Positions 1 through 13,141 of a stretch of DNA of 64,000 nt are shown here, in pieces. This stretch comes from Ctenosaura bakeri (lineage: Eukaryota > Chordata > Lepidosauria > Squamata > Iguanidae). Under the pieces are notes generated by a model that worked only from the letters and a program-made list of their open reading frames with translations, searched no databases and was not told the DNA's origin. The translations under genes were made by a program, and so were the position numbers. Position 1 is the stretch's first letter. Every line of letters starts with the position of its first letter. The DNA lies in assembly GCA_948474755.1 (NCBI GenBank), contig CAOLHI010000391.1, positions 372,001-436,000 of the forward strand, read 5' to 3'.

Positions 1-1283
1 GTAACCCCATTTTTCAATCTGGAGCTGATAGTGAGCATTCTTTTCATTCCTACTACCTTGCAATTATTCCATTACCAGTTATGCATTTGGAAGAAGGGCC
101 AATGTACTAAAACCCTGCAATTTTTGGATAGTGCCCCATTTCCTGTTCTATATTCTTTTTAGAGAGGCATAATGAAGGTGTATGGATTCCATTAGTTTTA
201 AGTGTTCAGAACTGTTGCCTAGCATAGCTTTGAAGAAGTGTGACGATTAATGTAGAATTCCCTTTTTTTTAAAAAAAAAGCAGATTTAGTTACTTTTGAA
301 TGGCAATCATAGCATTCTTCTTACCAAACTTTCTCCTTGCAGGAAAATGAAATGCAGTAAAATCCCTAAAACTGGTTAGGTTCAGAATGAAACTGGCTTG
401 AGTCCCCTGCTGGGAAAAGGAAAGGGTATAAATAAAATAAAAAATAAATGCTTAAATAAAACTATCTGTGCAGAGGCCAGAATGCTATAGAAGGAGGGAT
501 ACCTAGAAACAGAAAAAAGGCTTGTGTGCAGCAGTCCTGCCTATGAAAGATAGCAATCTGTGGAATTTTCAGTGCACAGTCAATTCCTTTCTGCCCTCTA
601 GTAAAGTACTCTGTGCCCTTTAGCTATCAAGGAAGGCTATTTTGGTAGGAAGCTGCTGCCGAATCCATCTTTGTGCAGATCGCTTCAACAACTGCTGAGC
701 TTTACAGTAAAGCACACTGAGATCCTAATAAAGCCATTGATTTCCTCATTGTCAGGGGAGTGAAAGGTTACACTCATCTTCTCACTCGGGCAATGGCAGT
801 TAATAGGAAGGTCTGAAGAAAGCCCTGCCTCGACATAAATGCAAAGTGAATAAATGAAGCAAAGAGAAAGATGGTTGCATGAATATTCTTCTCTCAACAA
901 CTCAAAGACGTCACACCTTTCAGAAATAATGACTGTGGTGGGAGCATTTTAAAATACCACCAGCTCAAAAGATGGATTGTATTTGGAATTATATCGTTAC
1001 TCAGGATTTCAGAAGAATGTGCATTCTCCCCCTGCTCTCCACCCCCATGTGTGTGTATGTGATGGTTATGTCAAACTTGACAGCAACACTCCCGAGAGAG
1101 AAAGAATGAGAGAGAGAGAAAGAGAAAGAGAGAGAGAGAGACTGCTGAAGATAAGGAATTTGAATCTGGCTTTTCACCTTTCCCTTTTCAGTGTTCTGGC
1201 CATGCAACATTTTAAAGAATCCCTGTCTAAGGGAAAACAAGGTACAGGCTAATGCAGTTGAACTATTGGAATGAATTATTAGA
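1..1283. other. Intergenic, no gene seen; GA microsatellite
   Basis: AT-rich unique-looking DNA. A T8A9 self-complementary run lies at 263-279. A purine microsatellite of AGAGAG/GAAAGA units occupies about 1097-1141 and creates artificial RERERE reading frames. No gene is supported. Confidence 0.5.
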
Positions 1284-1480
1284 GAGCCAGTGTAGTGTAC
1301 TGGTTTGAGCATTGGACTACCACCCCAAAGACGAGGGTTTGATTGCCCACCTGGCCATGGAGACCCCCTGGGTGACCTTGGGAGTATCACACACTCAGCC
1401 CCAGAAAAACCCCTGATAGGTTCACCTTAGAGTCACCGTAAGTCAGAAATGACTTGAAGGCACACAAGAACAACGACAGA
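1284..1480 (+). repeat. tRNA-derived SINE (squamate type)
   Basis: Starts GAGAGCCAGTGTAGTG, has a tRNA-like A box (AGTGTACTGGTTTGAGC) and B box (GGGTTTGATTGCC), then GGGTGACCTTGGG, the tail AAGTCAGAAATGACTTG and an ACA-rich end. The same layout recurs seven more times in the window. The tail resembles the Bov-B-related end of Sauria SINEs. Confidence 0.8.
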
Positions 1481-2360
1481 GCACTTAGATGAAAGTTTCA
1501 GCTAATACAGAATACAGCTGCCAGTGTTTTAATTGTTACAGCCAAGTCTATTCATAATTTTAAAAGAATAGCACAGTCTGCCTCTTCATTTTCTGGCCTA
1601 TATCAAGGTGCTGCTGGCACTTGCCTCCAAAGTCCCAGAAGTCTTGAGAACCCAATGACCAAAAGAATGCTCTTTTCTATGTCAGCCTTCCCATGTTCTG
1701 ATATGTTCAGCTGAGCCTTTTGACCAAAGTCGTCTTCTTGAAGGCACACAGTGTGGGGCTGCCCACCAAGTATAGCATGTCTTTAAAAGGGTGCCCCTTC
1801 ATGCCTATGTTAGGTTCTTCTTGTGAGCAGGTTTCTCTATTTCCAGACATTTCAGTTTGAGAAATGTTTTAAATTAATGCTTTAATCTAAGAACTGCTGC
1901 TGTATGTTTTCATCACCACCTCATTTTATTGTAAATGTTACAGCTTTATTGTATATTTTAATGTTTCACAACATATTTGTTGTTCACTACCCCATAAGCT
2001 GTTGGGTGAAGGACTGCATACAAAATGGTGGTGGTAGGGAGAATGTAGGCAAATAAACCAGATTAGAGTTTTAAAGGACAATACATTTTGCACATACTTA
2101 GTTCAGACATATTTGCTAGCAGAAAAGCCACATTGCTTTTGTAACACATTCCATATGTTACCATAGTGGAATGGGAGGCAGGCAGTTTTGTACTGCTACA
2201 CCCCTGTAACATCTAAGCAGAGGACCAAACTGGGTCAATGGCATGGTTCCTTCCCAAGCAATGGCAGCTGCTGGCTTCTGTGTCAGGGAAGTGGCCAATC
2301 AACTCCATGTGTTTGTCCATACTGTAAAGAAGCTACAGATATAAGATGAGTGACACTTGG
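1481..2360. other. Intergenic, nothing recognised
   Basis: AT-rich DNA with no open frame of note and no repeat that I can name. Confidence 0.4.
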
Positions 2361-3012
2361 CTTGTGAAAAGGATCTAGGAGTCTTAGTAGACCACAAGCT
2401 AAACATGAGTCAGAAGTGTGATGCAGCAACTAAAAAGCCAATGCAATTCTTGGCTGCATCAATAGGAGTATAATGTCTCAGTCAAGGGAAGTAACAGTAT
2501 CACTCTATTCTGCTTTGGCCAGACCTCACCTGGATTACTGTGTCCAGTTCTGAGCACCACAGTTCAGGAAGGATATTGATAGGCTGGAACATGTCCAGAG
2601 GAGGAGAACCAAAATGGTAAAATGCCTGGAAATCATGCCATATGAGGAGCAGCTTAGGGAGTTGGGTATGTTTAGCCTGGAGAACAGAAGATTAAGAAGT
2701 GACATGATAGCTATATTTAAATATTTGGAGCAAGACTGTTTTCTAATGCTCCAGAGACTAAGACATGGAGCAATAGCTTCAAACTTCAGGAAAAGAGATT
2801 CCACATAAACATTAGGAAGAACTTCCTGATGATAGGAACAGTGAAAGATGCTTTCTCAGAGTGTGGTGGAGTCTCCTTCTTTGGAGATTTTTAAACAGAG
2901 GTTGGATAGGCATCTGTTGGGAATGCTTTGATGGTGTTTTCCTGCATGGTGGCAGTTGGACTTGAAGGTCCTTGTAGTCTCTTCCAGCTCTATAATTCTA
3001 TGATTCTGTGAC
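2361..3012 (+). repeat. CR1 LINE, 3' end
   Basis: Contains the C-terminal reverse-transcriptase end of CR1: [14 protein letters not shown] sequence, then [23 protein letters not shown] at 2614 onward. It continues through a 3' UTR to the ATTCTATGATTCTGTG terminal octamer repeat near 2995-3010. Several in-frame breaks show it is a dead 5'-truncated copy. It is closely similar to 54776-55415. Confidence 0.85.
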
Positions 3013-3557
3013 TAAAAACTGGAACAGTTTAATCCCTACTACCACTGTTATGGGAATCACTAGATGTCTCTGTTCCCAGGTGAGGATTTTCCTGCTTGAG
3101 AGCAAAAGTAAATATAGCCCAAAACAAGACAGAGTGGCTAAGGCAGGTTAATAAGGTTCAGAAAATGCTTCATTTTGCACAGAATATAAATAGGTGGTGA
3201 TTCTCTTTCTTTTTTACTTCAGCACTTTCTTGAGATGTAAACTAATGAATTCCTTTGTGCTGCAATTTACAATTGTGAAGCATTGTCATTATGAAAAGCA
3301 GCCTCTGCCATCCAAGCTGCAATGTTGATGTGAGAAATCAAGTGCATTTGTCAATGTCAATGCTAGAGGATGAAATGTAATGGAAAAAGTCAGCTCTGAT
3401 GCTACCTTTGATTTTAATAGGAAGCACATGTGATGGAGGTGCAAGAACACAAATTGGCATAAGAAAATGTGGTCTTGTGCATGAGTGCATTTTTTTTTTG
3501 AGTGCCCAGAGTTGTTCAGCTCCAGCTTGTTTTCTGCCAGCAGAAACAGAGCTTGAA

Positions 3558-3634
3558 ATTGTTGGGGTTTTGTACTACAACTTCAAGAATCCTCCAACCA
3601 GCATGGCAGACTATGAGAGTTGTAGACCAGAAAA
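3558..3634. mobile_element. hAT-like MITE remnant
   Basis: TTGTTGGGGTTTTGTACTAC, AATCCTCCAACCAGCATGGC and GAGAGTTGTAG form the imperfect palindrome (ACTACAACTCC... / ...GAGTTGTAG) common in reptile hAT MITEs. No target duplication is visible. Confidence 0.45.
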
Positions 3635-3689
3635 ATCACTTCAGTAAGCTCTGAACTGTGGCATTTTTGTCCCTGAAGAAAGTACAATT

Positions 3690-4240
3690 GAGAATTTTAT
3701 TTATATTTATTTATTTAAAGTATTTATATATTGTCTTCCTGTCCACTAGAGTCCCCGAGGCAATGCACAACAGGTAAAACCATTTGAAATAATACAGAAA
3801 TAAAAACTTCAAAAACAATTAAGATATTATTTAAATACTGTTAAAAACAGTCTAAAAATAATCATTAAAAATAATTTTGAAACAATTAAACAGAGCAGTT
3901 TAAAAAACCAAAGGACACGTGGACCAACACCATTTTAGCTGCCCACTGGAATCTCAAAAGGGATGGGTCTAGTCTAACTTCACTGGCAGAGAGTTCCACA
4001 AGGTGGGTGCTGCTACAGAGAAAGGCCTGTCACATGTACACACCAGCCTAGCCTTGCAAGGTGTTGGGACACACAACAGAGTCTCCAATGAAGATCTCAA
4101 GTTTCAGCCAGGCTCATATAGGAGGAGGTAGTCTTTCAGATATCCTGCCGCAAGCCACATAGGGCTTTGTAGGCCAAAAACAGCACCTTGAACTGAGCTT
4201 GGAAGCAAATTGGAAACCAGTACTTACTCTAAGGCCGATA
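3690..4240 (-). repeat. L2-type LINE, 3' region
   Basis: Read on the minus strand it ends in an A/T-rich 3' UTR with TTATTTATTTA. It shares the 'AGGGCTTTGTAGGCCAAAAA...CAGCACCTTGAACTG' wording with 58140-58880, which is attached to an L2 reverse-transcriptase fragment in the same orientation. No coding capacity remains. Confidence 0.65.
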
Positions 4241-4615
4241 CTGTACGGTACCTAAAATACAATATCCAGCATCAGTTTGTGTACCACATTTTGCACTAGC
4301 TAGAACCAGCACTAGCTTTTTCACATGTGGAAAAGGGGGAGGCAATCTGCTGTTCTCTCCCTTTCTCTGCAGCCATCAGCACCATTCCCCCAATGTTCCA
4401 GCATGTTTCTTAAGATTCTAGAGCAGATTTTCAGATATGATAGGCAAATGCAAGAAGGATAGGAATAAATTAATATCATTTGCCTCCGTAGGAAGGTAAG
4501 AACCTAAACCACAAAATCAAAATTGTAAATAATCAAACCTAGGAAATTCAAATAGAATGGGATACTTTAAATGTACATCTATCCACCCACCACAATGAAC
4601 AAATTAAGAAGACTA

Positions 4616-5512
4616 TGTTACCCTGTTTTCTCGGGGTCCCGTGAGGGACACCTAAATGCGCTCCAATTATATAAGTTCGGGAAATTAGCCAAGAGCACAA
4701 GCTAGCAATACGAGAGGCAGGGCAACAGAGCGAGATCTTTCACCCAATGTCACGGGATCAGGCCAAGTCAAGGAGCAAACAGAATTGAAACAATAATAAT
4801 GGTTTTTATTAAAATACAATCAAACAGTGTATGCAGTACACTCACACAGATAACTATAGAAATAAAGGTTGGAGTGGGATAGAGGGATTTTTAAGAGGAG
4901 TTGTTGGTCTGGGTAATACTACACCTGTCCTGAAGCCCGTGTAGTCTGCAGCAGAAGTTCGTAGAGATGAAGTTTCTCAGTACGTGGGACTGAGGGGAAG
5001 GCTCGCCAAGCAAAGTGGCAGCAAGGCTGGATGGAAGTCAGGAGTGATCCAAAGAAGCTCTCAAAGTCAGGGGTTTTTATAGGGGAAAATGTGGCCGCAG
5101 GCTAGTCCGTACTTGGGGAAAACAATGAGTTTCGGGCTGGAGACAAAGCCTCCGAAAGGTCAGAATTTAGCATGATTGAGCTAAGTCCGAATTGACAATA
5201 GAGTAGACACAGAGTGCTTGACAGATGAGGATTCTTTTAATCAAGCTGCCTGCTCGGGGCAGGGAGTTCTTTGTAAGTAGCATGCATACATAATAGAGTA
5301 CTTGCCTTTGAGGTCTCCTGAGGCGGCGGAATGGCTATTTCTGGCCAGCTTGTATTGTTTGGAATATTACAGTGATTAGAGGCCGTGGCTGTCTGTGAGC
5401 TTGTCTGGGGGACCTCGCAGCACGTGGAGAGGAATGGGTAAAGAAGGCCAAATTATTGATATCAAAGTGATATCTAATATCCTTCAAGTCCGGCCTAGAA
5501 ACTGTGGTAACA
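4616..5512 (-). repeat. Solo LTR, family 1, copy 1
   Basis: 897 bp bounded by TGTTACC and GGTAACA and flanked by the 4-bp target duplication ACTA (4612-4615, 5513-5516). On the minus strand it has a TATA box (complement of TTTTTATAGG near 5074-5081) and an AATAAA (4804-4809) about 270 bp downstream, the layout of an LTR promoter and polyadenylation region. No internal retroviral sequence flanks it, so it is a solo LTR. Whether it is an ERV or Gypsy LTR is not decided. Confidence 0.8.
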
Positions 5513-5516
5513 ACTA

Positions 5517-8500
5517 TGTCTGCCATGATATTTAGGTAGCCAATTAGGTACCCAAATGAACATCCCACTTTTCTAGGTAGAAAATCCAAATCCCAAATGA
5601 TAAAAACTATTGATTATGTTATCATTTCAGTTATTCAGAAGGAACTCTGAGATAGATTTGGTAGGATGGCAGCCAAATCTGTTTTTCCCAGTGATAGAAT
5701 CTATGGTGAAACAGCTGAAGCCAGGCTCTTTCAAGGATAATATTCCACTTACAAAAAGAAATCTTTATATATACAGAAAACCACCGCACACAGAAGGAAA
5801 CCAATAGCTGCTCCAAAATAGACATTGTGCTACCATGTCAAAAACAGGCTACAGAAATTGACCGCAGGAGGTTTCAGCATCTTCTACATTTGCACAGGCA
5901 TGGTACAGCACCATTCCAGAGGAGGTGGGGACTTCCACCTCCTAAAATATGGAGTTGTAGTCTGGAAGTTGTTATCCATAAAATAATGTAAGTGAATATG
6001 TAAATATGGTTTGTACTGTAAGGTATGTTGTCTCTCTTGATTTCTATGTTTTTCTTAGAGTATGTAACAGGGAATTCAAGGTGCAACACAACTAGATACT
6101 AGGTTTCACTGATTCTGAATGCTGTGTTCTACAAGAATAATTAGATAATACTTTTCAGTACAGAGCAGAATCGGAGAAAAGGTGCATGTGGGGTATATTC
6201 CTGGAAGTATGTTAACACTTAATATGTATCTTGAGTGTATGGCCGAGTTTCACATTAATTAAATTCACATTTTCCATCAGACAGCTGATGAATGCAAAGA
6301 TGATCATTAAAGCACTTTGGACCAAATGCTCTGCATTACTTTGCATGGAAGCAAAGATGTGATAATTGTAGATACTGAGTCATTTATGGATCAAAATTGG
6401 CTGGAGCAGTTCCAGCTCTGTCCATACTTATATCTCATGAAACTGCAGGGGGCAATGAGTTGACACTGTGTCTTGTTTTTGTTTTGTTTTTTTCCTAGCT
6501 GATGCTAAGAAATTATTGCAGAAATGATAAAGGTTTGCATGTTTTATGCATGCCTAGGTTTGTTTACAAAATAATCCCTTGTTGCCCAGCTTATCTTGGT
6601 TTTAACTTTTGAAAAGAGAGACTAATTTCCACTTCCTTTCTCAATGTATGATTTGATTTTCTGCCAGTTATCTCTGACACTTATTCTCACATATCAGGTG
6701 CTATATTTCTGCCTATACCTTGGAATTTCTGTCTTTAAAAAACTATTCCAATTATTTGAAGTACTGCGTACATTCCATTCCTCTTTGTACATGAACAGTG
6801 CAATAAAGAGAAGTAAATCCCACTGAGTTCTAAGTGTGCATAAGACAACTGAAACACAAAATTTTAGGTAAACATACTCACCAATTCTGGTAGTAGTCAT
6901 CTTCACCTTACAGTTTTTATAAAGTTAATGGGTTTTAATTGCACATTCAAGACTAATCACCCCCAAATATACCTCAAGGATAATTCACAACAATATATTG
7001 TTAACAGGAAATCCACTTTCCTTCCTCTACCTCTGCAGACTACTGTGCGGATTGCTGGTAAATTCATTGGGAACAAGGAAACCTGAAGGAAGTGGCAGAT
7101 TAGCCAGAGTCTCTGGTAATCAAAAACGCATGTGTTTCAACCCAATGAGCTCTGCCCTGTTACAATACTGTCTGGTTCCCATTCCTTATAATGGCCAAAT
7201 GTTTGCCTTTGAGAAGGCAAAAGCCCTCTCCCTTTGGTCTCCTCCAGAAAATGCTAGCCAGTGGTTTACAGTTGCTACATTTGCAGGATCCATATTTATA
7301 TGAGATACACACACACACACACACAGATTCAATATATTGACCATAAGTCATGACTACATGGCTAATGGTAAATGGACCTCCCATTTACCAATAACATTTG
7401 GGGCTGCCCCCTACAGTCATGCAAGACAGGATCTATCACAACTTCTTGTGGCAGAAAATTCCTGTTTAAATACGCACTTTTTGACTTGAATCTCCTACCT
7501 ATATTTCATTGGATCATACTGATTCTAATATGGTAACCAAGAAGAATATTCTCTTCTTGTAATTGTTGCCTTCCCATGATTCCAGGCCATTTGCCATGGT
7601 GGCTGGGCTGACTTGGTGCATACCAGGTTGGGGGAGAATGCTTGCTACAACCTCTAGCTTTCTCCAGTCAGCATGGGCAATGGCAATGTGGTCTATGGAT
7701 GATGGAGGTTGTTACCCTACACACCATGAGGTGACCATTTTGGGAAAGGATGATTTGTAGGCCTAGCCTTAAAACACACGGTTGATCTGGGTCAGACTCA
7801 AAACTCTGAGCAGTTATATCCTGCATTTTTGCAGTATATGGGGGTCATTTTCTTTGTTGCAGAGGAGAAGGAGGGTCTTCCATCTTTTAACAAGTGTTTT
7901 AAAAACATCCAGGGTGTCACCAACACTCTGAACTTAACACTTTATTCCTAAATATTAGTATTTAGCCTTTCCTTCAATGTGTTTGTATTCTCTTTTCTCT
8001 CCTCAAGCCAGAAATAAAATTATACATGTACTATTTGATGATTGAAATGTATTTGAGGTAGCCCCATGTGGTTATAAGTCCATCTGTTTGAATAACAACC
8101 ATCCTACACGTGAAAATATACTTCGGGTGCTGGGACATGGCTTCAAATGAATGAATAAATCCCCAGCAGTCAAATAAATGAAGATGATTGAGCAAACCTT
8201 TGCCTTTTTCTTTCTCAAATAATCTCTTCTCCACAAGAGAAAGGATAAAAGACTGAAAATTCCCAATCTTTTGCTGGTCAAGGAGATAATACTGAAACCT
8301 AGAAACTTGGGAAACATTCCCTTACCCCCCACTCAGATCACATATGTGATTAGAAATCCAGCTGTCACCCTGTAGTCCAGAAAGAGAAGCCAGTTTCCTC
8401 AATAAACTGCTGGCAGTCAGACGCTAGTCTGAACAGAGATTCCTTAGATATGTCATATTGTGAAAGCCTCTTATTTCAGTCAGCTTTTATTTCTAAACCT

Positions 8501-9221
8501 CACTAGAAATCAATTATTAAATTTCTTGGGGAGTTGATCACCTATCTATTGCGATAGGATAGCCAACTTTCTCTCTGTCCTCTTTCCCATGCTTTGCCTT
8601 CATAATGGACATGAACTGAGCATGTAGCACCTTCCCTATCAGTATTTTTCTGTGCTAGGGAATGCATACTACCAATAGCATGATGGTAAATTCCAAGGTC
8701 CAGACGCACATCATGAAGAGTTCCCATACCCACATCCTCAAGAAGAATCCAACAATGCAGGAAGCTATGTTGATCCTTATCTGCAAACAGGTTTGATAGA
8801 TTTTCTTCTCCTCCAGGAGCAGGTCATAAGTAAATTTAGTGGATTTAAATCAGCCAATTCAGAACAAAGCCAACCCCAAATACTTTTCATATTTTCAGAT
8901 CAAGTGTCACTATGTCCACAAGAGCTTAGAAACATGGAGATATCACAGCATACTGAAGGGAAAGGTTGAATAGGTACATTTGACGTCTTTCATTGAGCTC
9001 TTAGGAAGCAGAAAACCAAACTGCAGAATATTCTGGTAATTTAAGAGGCACAAAATTCACTGGCATAACTCACTCAGCCTCTTAATTGACATCATTGTCT
9101 TATGGGAGTGAATATCTCCCAATGCCTGGGTGTTGCATTTAGCAATCCATAGTGGCAGGGCATTTGTATGCCATAGCAATGCCTTCATTGCTATGATCTT
9201 CTCATTAAACCTAGCATTCAC
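5517..9221. other. Intergenic, nothing recognised; CA microsatellite
   Basis: About 3.7 kb of AT-rich DNA without supported genes or namable repeats. A short (AC)n run lies at 7305-7325. GGAGTTGTAGTCTGG at about 5951 is a possible hAT MITE scrap. Confidence 0.4.
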
Positions 9222-9404
9222 CAGGGGCCCTTTCACACTACACAGTTATAGCTCCATTATGCCATCTTAACTGGCATGGCTGAGTCCTGCAGAATCCTGG
9301 GGTTTGTAGTTTGGTCAGACACCCTCTGTCGATTCCAGGATTTCATAGGACACAGCAGTAACAGTTAAGGCAGCACTATAATTGTGTAATGTGAAAGGGT
9401 CCTG
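9222..9404. mobile_element. hAT-like MITE
   Basis: 183 bp with inverted ends CAGGGGCCCTTTCACAC and GTGAAAGGGTCCTG and a central GGGGTTTGTAGTTTGG. The 8-bp flanks GCATTCAC and GAACTCAA agree at 5 of 8 positions, consistent with a decayed hAT target duplication. CAGGGG ends are typical of hAT elements. Confidence 0.65.
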
Positions 9405-10535
9405 GAACTCAATTTTAAAACTATGCTTCTAAATAAAAGATATTTCTAATAAAGAATTGGATTAGATATGATCTAGCTAAGGAAAATATTGCAAAGACAT
9501 TTGGCTGGATGAGTGCCCTTCATTTATGTAACCTTCTGATTCTTTTGGGAAAAGGTAAATGGAGTTTTTTTCCCCCTAAACAAAAGAGATTATGAAAATG
9601 TCTGAGCATCATAGCTTTCCTTGATTCACAGAAAGCTGTTCACCAGCAATTCCATTTTTTAAAGAGTCATAAAAATGCTATGCAATTTCTGTGTATCATT
9701 CTATGCAAGTCATATTCGGTGAAATTTACAAACATATTTAATTTTATAACTGATTTTATAATACCAGCTAACATATAATTTATTATCTGAAATCATGGCT
9801 GGAACAAAATCCCAGTCTCATTATTCATCACCATTCCCAGACAAATACATGTTTTTATTTTTCTTGTATGTGTAGAAGAGTCCCACGCTCACCATTCCCT
9901 GATAGACTGATTGAGTAATGAATTGATTTACACACTTTTCATATGAGTAGTTTTCAGATTAGATTAAACTTTAAGAACAATGTTTATTCTCTTCCCTTTC
10001 TCGCATAAAAGTTTCATCAGAAGTGCTTGCTGAAACAATAACTGCCACAAATTAAGCTTGTGTTTTCTTTCCAGAGACAAATTAAAAAAAAAGCAAAGCA
10101 CATTAAATACAAGATAAGTTATATCATTGAGGACACTCATGTACTGGGAAAGCAGACATGTTTCATCATTTGAGGGAACCCTTCTGCTAAATATGTGCTA
10201 AATGTATTAAGTTTGCCCTTCCCCCAACTCAGAATGCCTATATTTTTTACCCACTCTGTTTATAAATTTGCCCCAGTCCAAACTAAACTCTGTCTCTGCC
10301 TAGCCAAAGGTAAATATGTTTAAATCCAATTGATTTCAACAAATAGGAGATTCTGTGGTGCTTATTTCCAAGTAAATACATATAGGAATTCATAGAAAAA
10401 CAGATGCTTAAGTTTTCCCCTTAAATTCCTTAGACTTTGGTTGGATCATGTCTTAAATATTTTGCAACATAATGTTATGCTATCAGTTATTTCTGAATTG
10501 TCTTCATATGTGAGAGAAGGGATGATATGAAAATC
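9405..10535. other. Intergenic, nothing recognised
   Basis: AT-rich, no supported gene or repeat. Confidence 0.4.
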
Positions 10536-10669
10536 AGTAGCCATTCTTGGATGGCTATCCAGCATGGCTCACCTGGGTGCAGTCATTCTGCATGAAGAAC
10601 TATGTGGTACAGAGCCACATATCTGAATCCCCATATCTGAATGTCTCTATGACCACCATTCTAGGCTGG

Positions 10670-10850
10670 GTGGACAGCAGGGGGAGAACTGCAGAAGCAA
10701 CTGGCTATATTCCCATAGCCAGACATGAAGCACTTACATCATCCTCTGAGGTCTGCTGGAGTCCTTCAGAGGTCTCAAAGGCTGATACAACCATTTCATG
10801 TCCAGCTAAGGGGACATAGCCACATGCTTCTGCAACCCTACCACCACCTT
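10670..10850. repeat. Long imperfect inverted repeat (fold-back element)
   Basis: The left arm (CTGCAGAAGCAACTGGCTAT...CCAGACATGAA, then CTCTGAGGTCTGCTGGAG) is repeated in reverse complement on the right (CCAGCTAAGGGGACATAGCC...GCTTCTGCA). The two arms give mirror-image reading frames on opposite strands. A diverged relative seems to lie at 31355-31560. Possibly a MITE; family unknown. Confidence 0.6.
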
Positions 10851-10999
10851 CTGCCAGGCACAAAATGGCTATGGGAGGGGTAAGTTTACTGGCTCTGTGG
10901 TAGGTTTGGGATGATGCTTTGATCACCGTGGACACAGCAAACAAAAATAGACATATGGAAGCATAAGGTTAATTAATGGCTGTATATGTCACTAGCTTG

Positions 11000-11192
11000 A
11001 GAGCCAGAATGTTGTAGTGGTTTGAGCATTGGACTATGACCTAGAAGACTCAGGTTCAAATTCCTGCTCAGCCATGGAAACTCACTGGGTGACCTTGGGC
11101 ACATCACACACTCTCAGCTCCAGAAAATCCCCTGATAGGTTCTCTTTAGGGTGCCATAAGTCAGAAACAACTTGGAGGCACACAACAACAAT
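11000..11192 (+). repeat. tRNA-derived SINE
   Basis: GAGAGCCAGAATGTTGTAGTGG, GGTTCAAATTCCTGCTCAGCC, GGGTGACCTTGGGC, AAGTCAGAAACAACTTGGAGG and a CACAACAACAA tail: a nearly complete copy of the SINE family at 1284 and 35793. Confidence 0.85.
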
Positions 11193-12254
11193 GTCACTAA
11201 CAGATGCCTGCCTCTCAGGTTACCTGGTCTGGCTTCTTGACAGCACTAGTATCTTGTTCAAAAAAGTACTCTAGTTTCAAGGAACAAATGAGGCCACTCT
11301 CATGGTCAGACAGAAAATGTATATGGTTTTCTTTTACTGAAATCTCTTCCAAGACATGTGTTTTAAGGGATGTAGCTTAGTCGTTGGAGGCCAGGGGGCA
11401 AGCATCAGGAGTGTGGAGAGTGCTTTCCATGTGGTGCCTTCATTGGGGCTTCTGGTGAGAGAGATAAGGATGAAGAGAGAAGATGGGATGTGAGATGGGG
11501 GCACCTCTCTGCTACTAGCCAGCTCCAGCAATGCCTGGCTGTGGCTGCAGGAGATGGAAATGCCAAGATGATGCAAGTGAGTGCTCTGGGAACCACTCTT
11601 CCTCTCAGTTGCTCTCTCCCCCTCACCTGCCCAACCTCCTCCTCTGCTAACAGTATAGCTCCCCAAGTGGGATGGGCAAGGGGAGTAAGGAGAAGAATGT
11701 GATCCTGTGGTAGGAGCCATCAGAACTTTGACCCCCTCCAGCAACCTTCCTTTGCACCAGCAGCTGCTGCTCCTGCAGTTGCTAGCCCATCTCTGGCCTA
11801 CGGCATAGCAGACAGGTGGGGTGCTAGGCTATCCCCACTGGCGCTTGACGCAGAGGCCCTTTCTAAGAGTTCCAGATGAACACCAGGTCAGTACTCCTTC
11901 AATAGTTATATGAAAGAGGGAATTTAAGCAAATGTTGCTTGTGTTGAAAGCAAAACCTGCTGAAATCCCTTCTTCTATATAGCCATTAATGGGACAGGAG
12001 CCTTGTACTGGTTATCAGCTGGCAACCCTAGACTTATCCTGCCCAGCCCAGGAGCTGCCCCACCTCCCTACTTCAGCAATCAGACTTGCAAATTTAACCC
12101 ATGGCCGGCTGCAAAACAAAGCACGCAAAATCCAAGACACACAGTTGAGGATGATCACAAACTATGACAAACAGATATCTTTCACTACTTGAGGCTCCTC
12201 TAAATACATGTGAAACACATCATTTAATTTGATTCTCAAGTTACTAGAAAAGTG
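11193..12254. other. Intergenic, nothing recognised; GC-richer patch
   Basis: A somewhat GC-richer stretch at about 11330-11850 gives overlapping frames on both strands (up to 136 codons), with no domain, start context or codon pattern to support a gene. Confidence 0.4.
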
Positions 12255-12258
12255 ATAG

Positions 12259-13141
12259 TGTTACCCTAAGAGGTAAGGGAGCTTGAGGTATACCGACAAT
12301 GCCTTAGAATTTTGGGGAATTATAGCTCAAAAAAGCCTGTGAGAGGAGGGTAACATTGGGATCTTTTTCACCTGTGTTTACCAGTACTAACTGTAGAAAG
12401 GACTTCAGTTAAGAATTAACAAAGTGTTTTATTTGGAAATAAGTAAATACACAAGAAATCAGATACTCTTATGCACCATACAAGGCGATTGGAATGTGAG
12501 GCATGAAAGGCTGGATAGAGAGAGAGCTGGGTGAAGAGGATGATGGTTACCAGTCCTGAAAAAAGGGTCACATCACAGCAGCTCAGATAGCATCTGAGGG
12601 TAGCACAGAGGAACAGAGGTCTGGGGCACCGTATGCAGCACAATAGGTCTAATGTACAACAATTTGATGGGGCTGAATCTAGGGGTTTTATACTCTGTTT
12701 CCTACTCTGAAGGGTGTGCATAGACAAAGCAGTAATGACTTTCCTGTGGAACTGACAAAGCAGTCCAGAATGGGCTCCTTATCTCTAGGCGACAAAACAT
12801 TGATGGGAGTCATGACAATCTCTTAATGTTCTGGTTGGGCAGGGGGGATAGAGAAGATGTCCTTAGGGTGAGATTTAAGGGATGGCCCCTGATTGCTTCA
12901 CCTGGCAGTTTTGCCTTCCATTTTTTTCAGGTGTACGTAGAGCCTGAGGTGATGAAAGGATTAACATAAACCCATTAGTGTTGGGTTTTCTTGCCTAATC
13001 AGCTCTGAACTTACGACCTGACCGTGTCTAAGGTCATGCTCTCCTGGCCAGTGTGTCTTCAATCATGTTTTCCATTGATAAATATGTTCATTTATGAAAA
13101 TAGCACATCCTGCAGCATGGGGGGGTATAGGTATGGTAACA
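12259..13141 (-). repeat. Solo LTR, family 1, diverged copy
   Basis: 883 bp with the same ends as the 4616 LTR (TGTTACCC... and ...TGGTAACA), flanked by the 4-bp duplication ATAG (12255-12258 and 13142-13145). The minus strand carries a good TATA box (GTATAAAACC, about 12686-12692) and AATAAA (complement of 12428-12433) about 255 bp downstream. The interior is otherwise diverged from the other copies, so it may be a sister family. Confidence 0.7.

Noticed and set aside
1001..1390. 129-codon minus-strand frame
   Set aside because: Built from a GA microsatellite and the antisense of a SINE.
1284..1400. tRNA gene
   Set aside because: A- and B-box-like motifs are present but the cloverleaf is not kept and the same unit recurs as a SINE.
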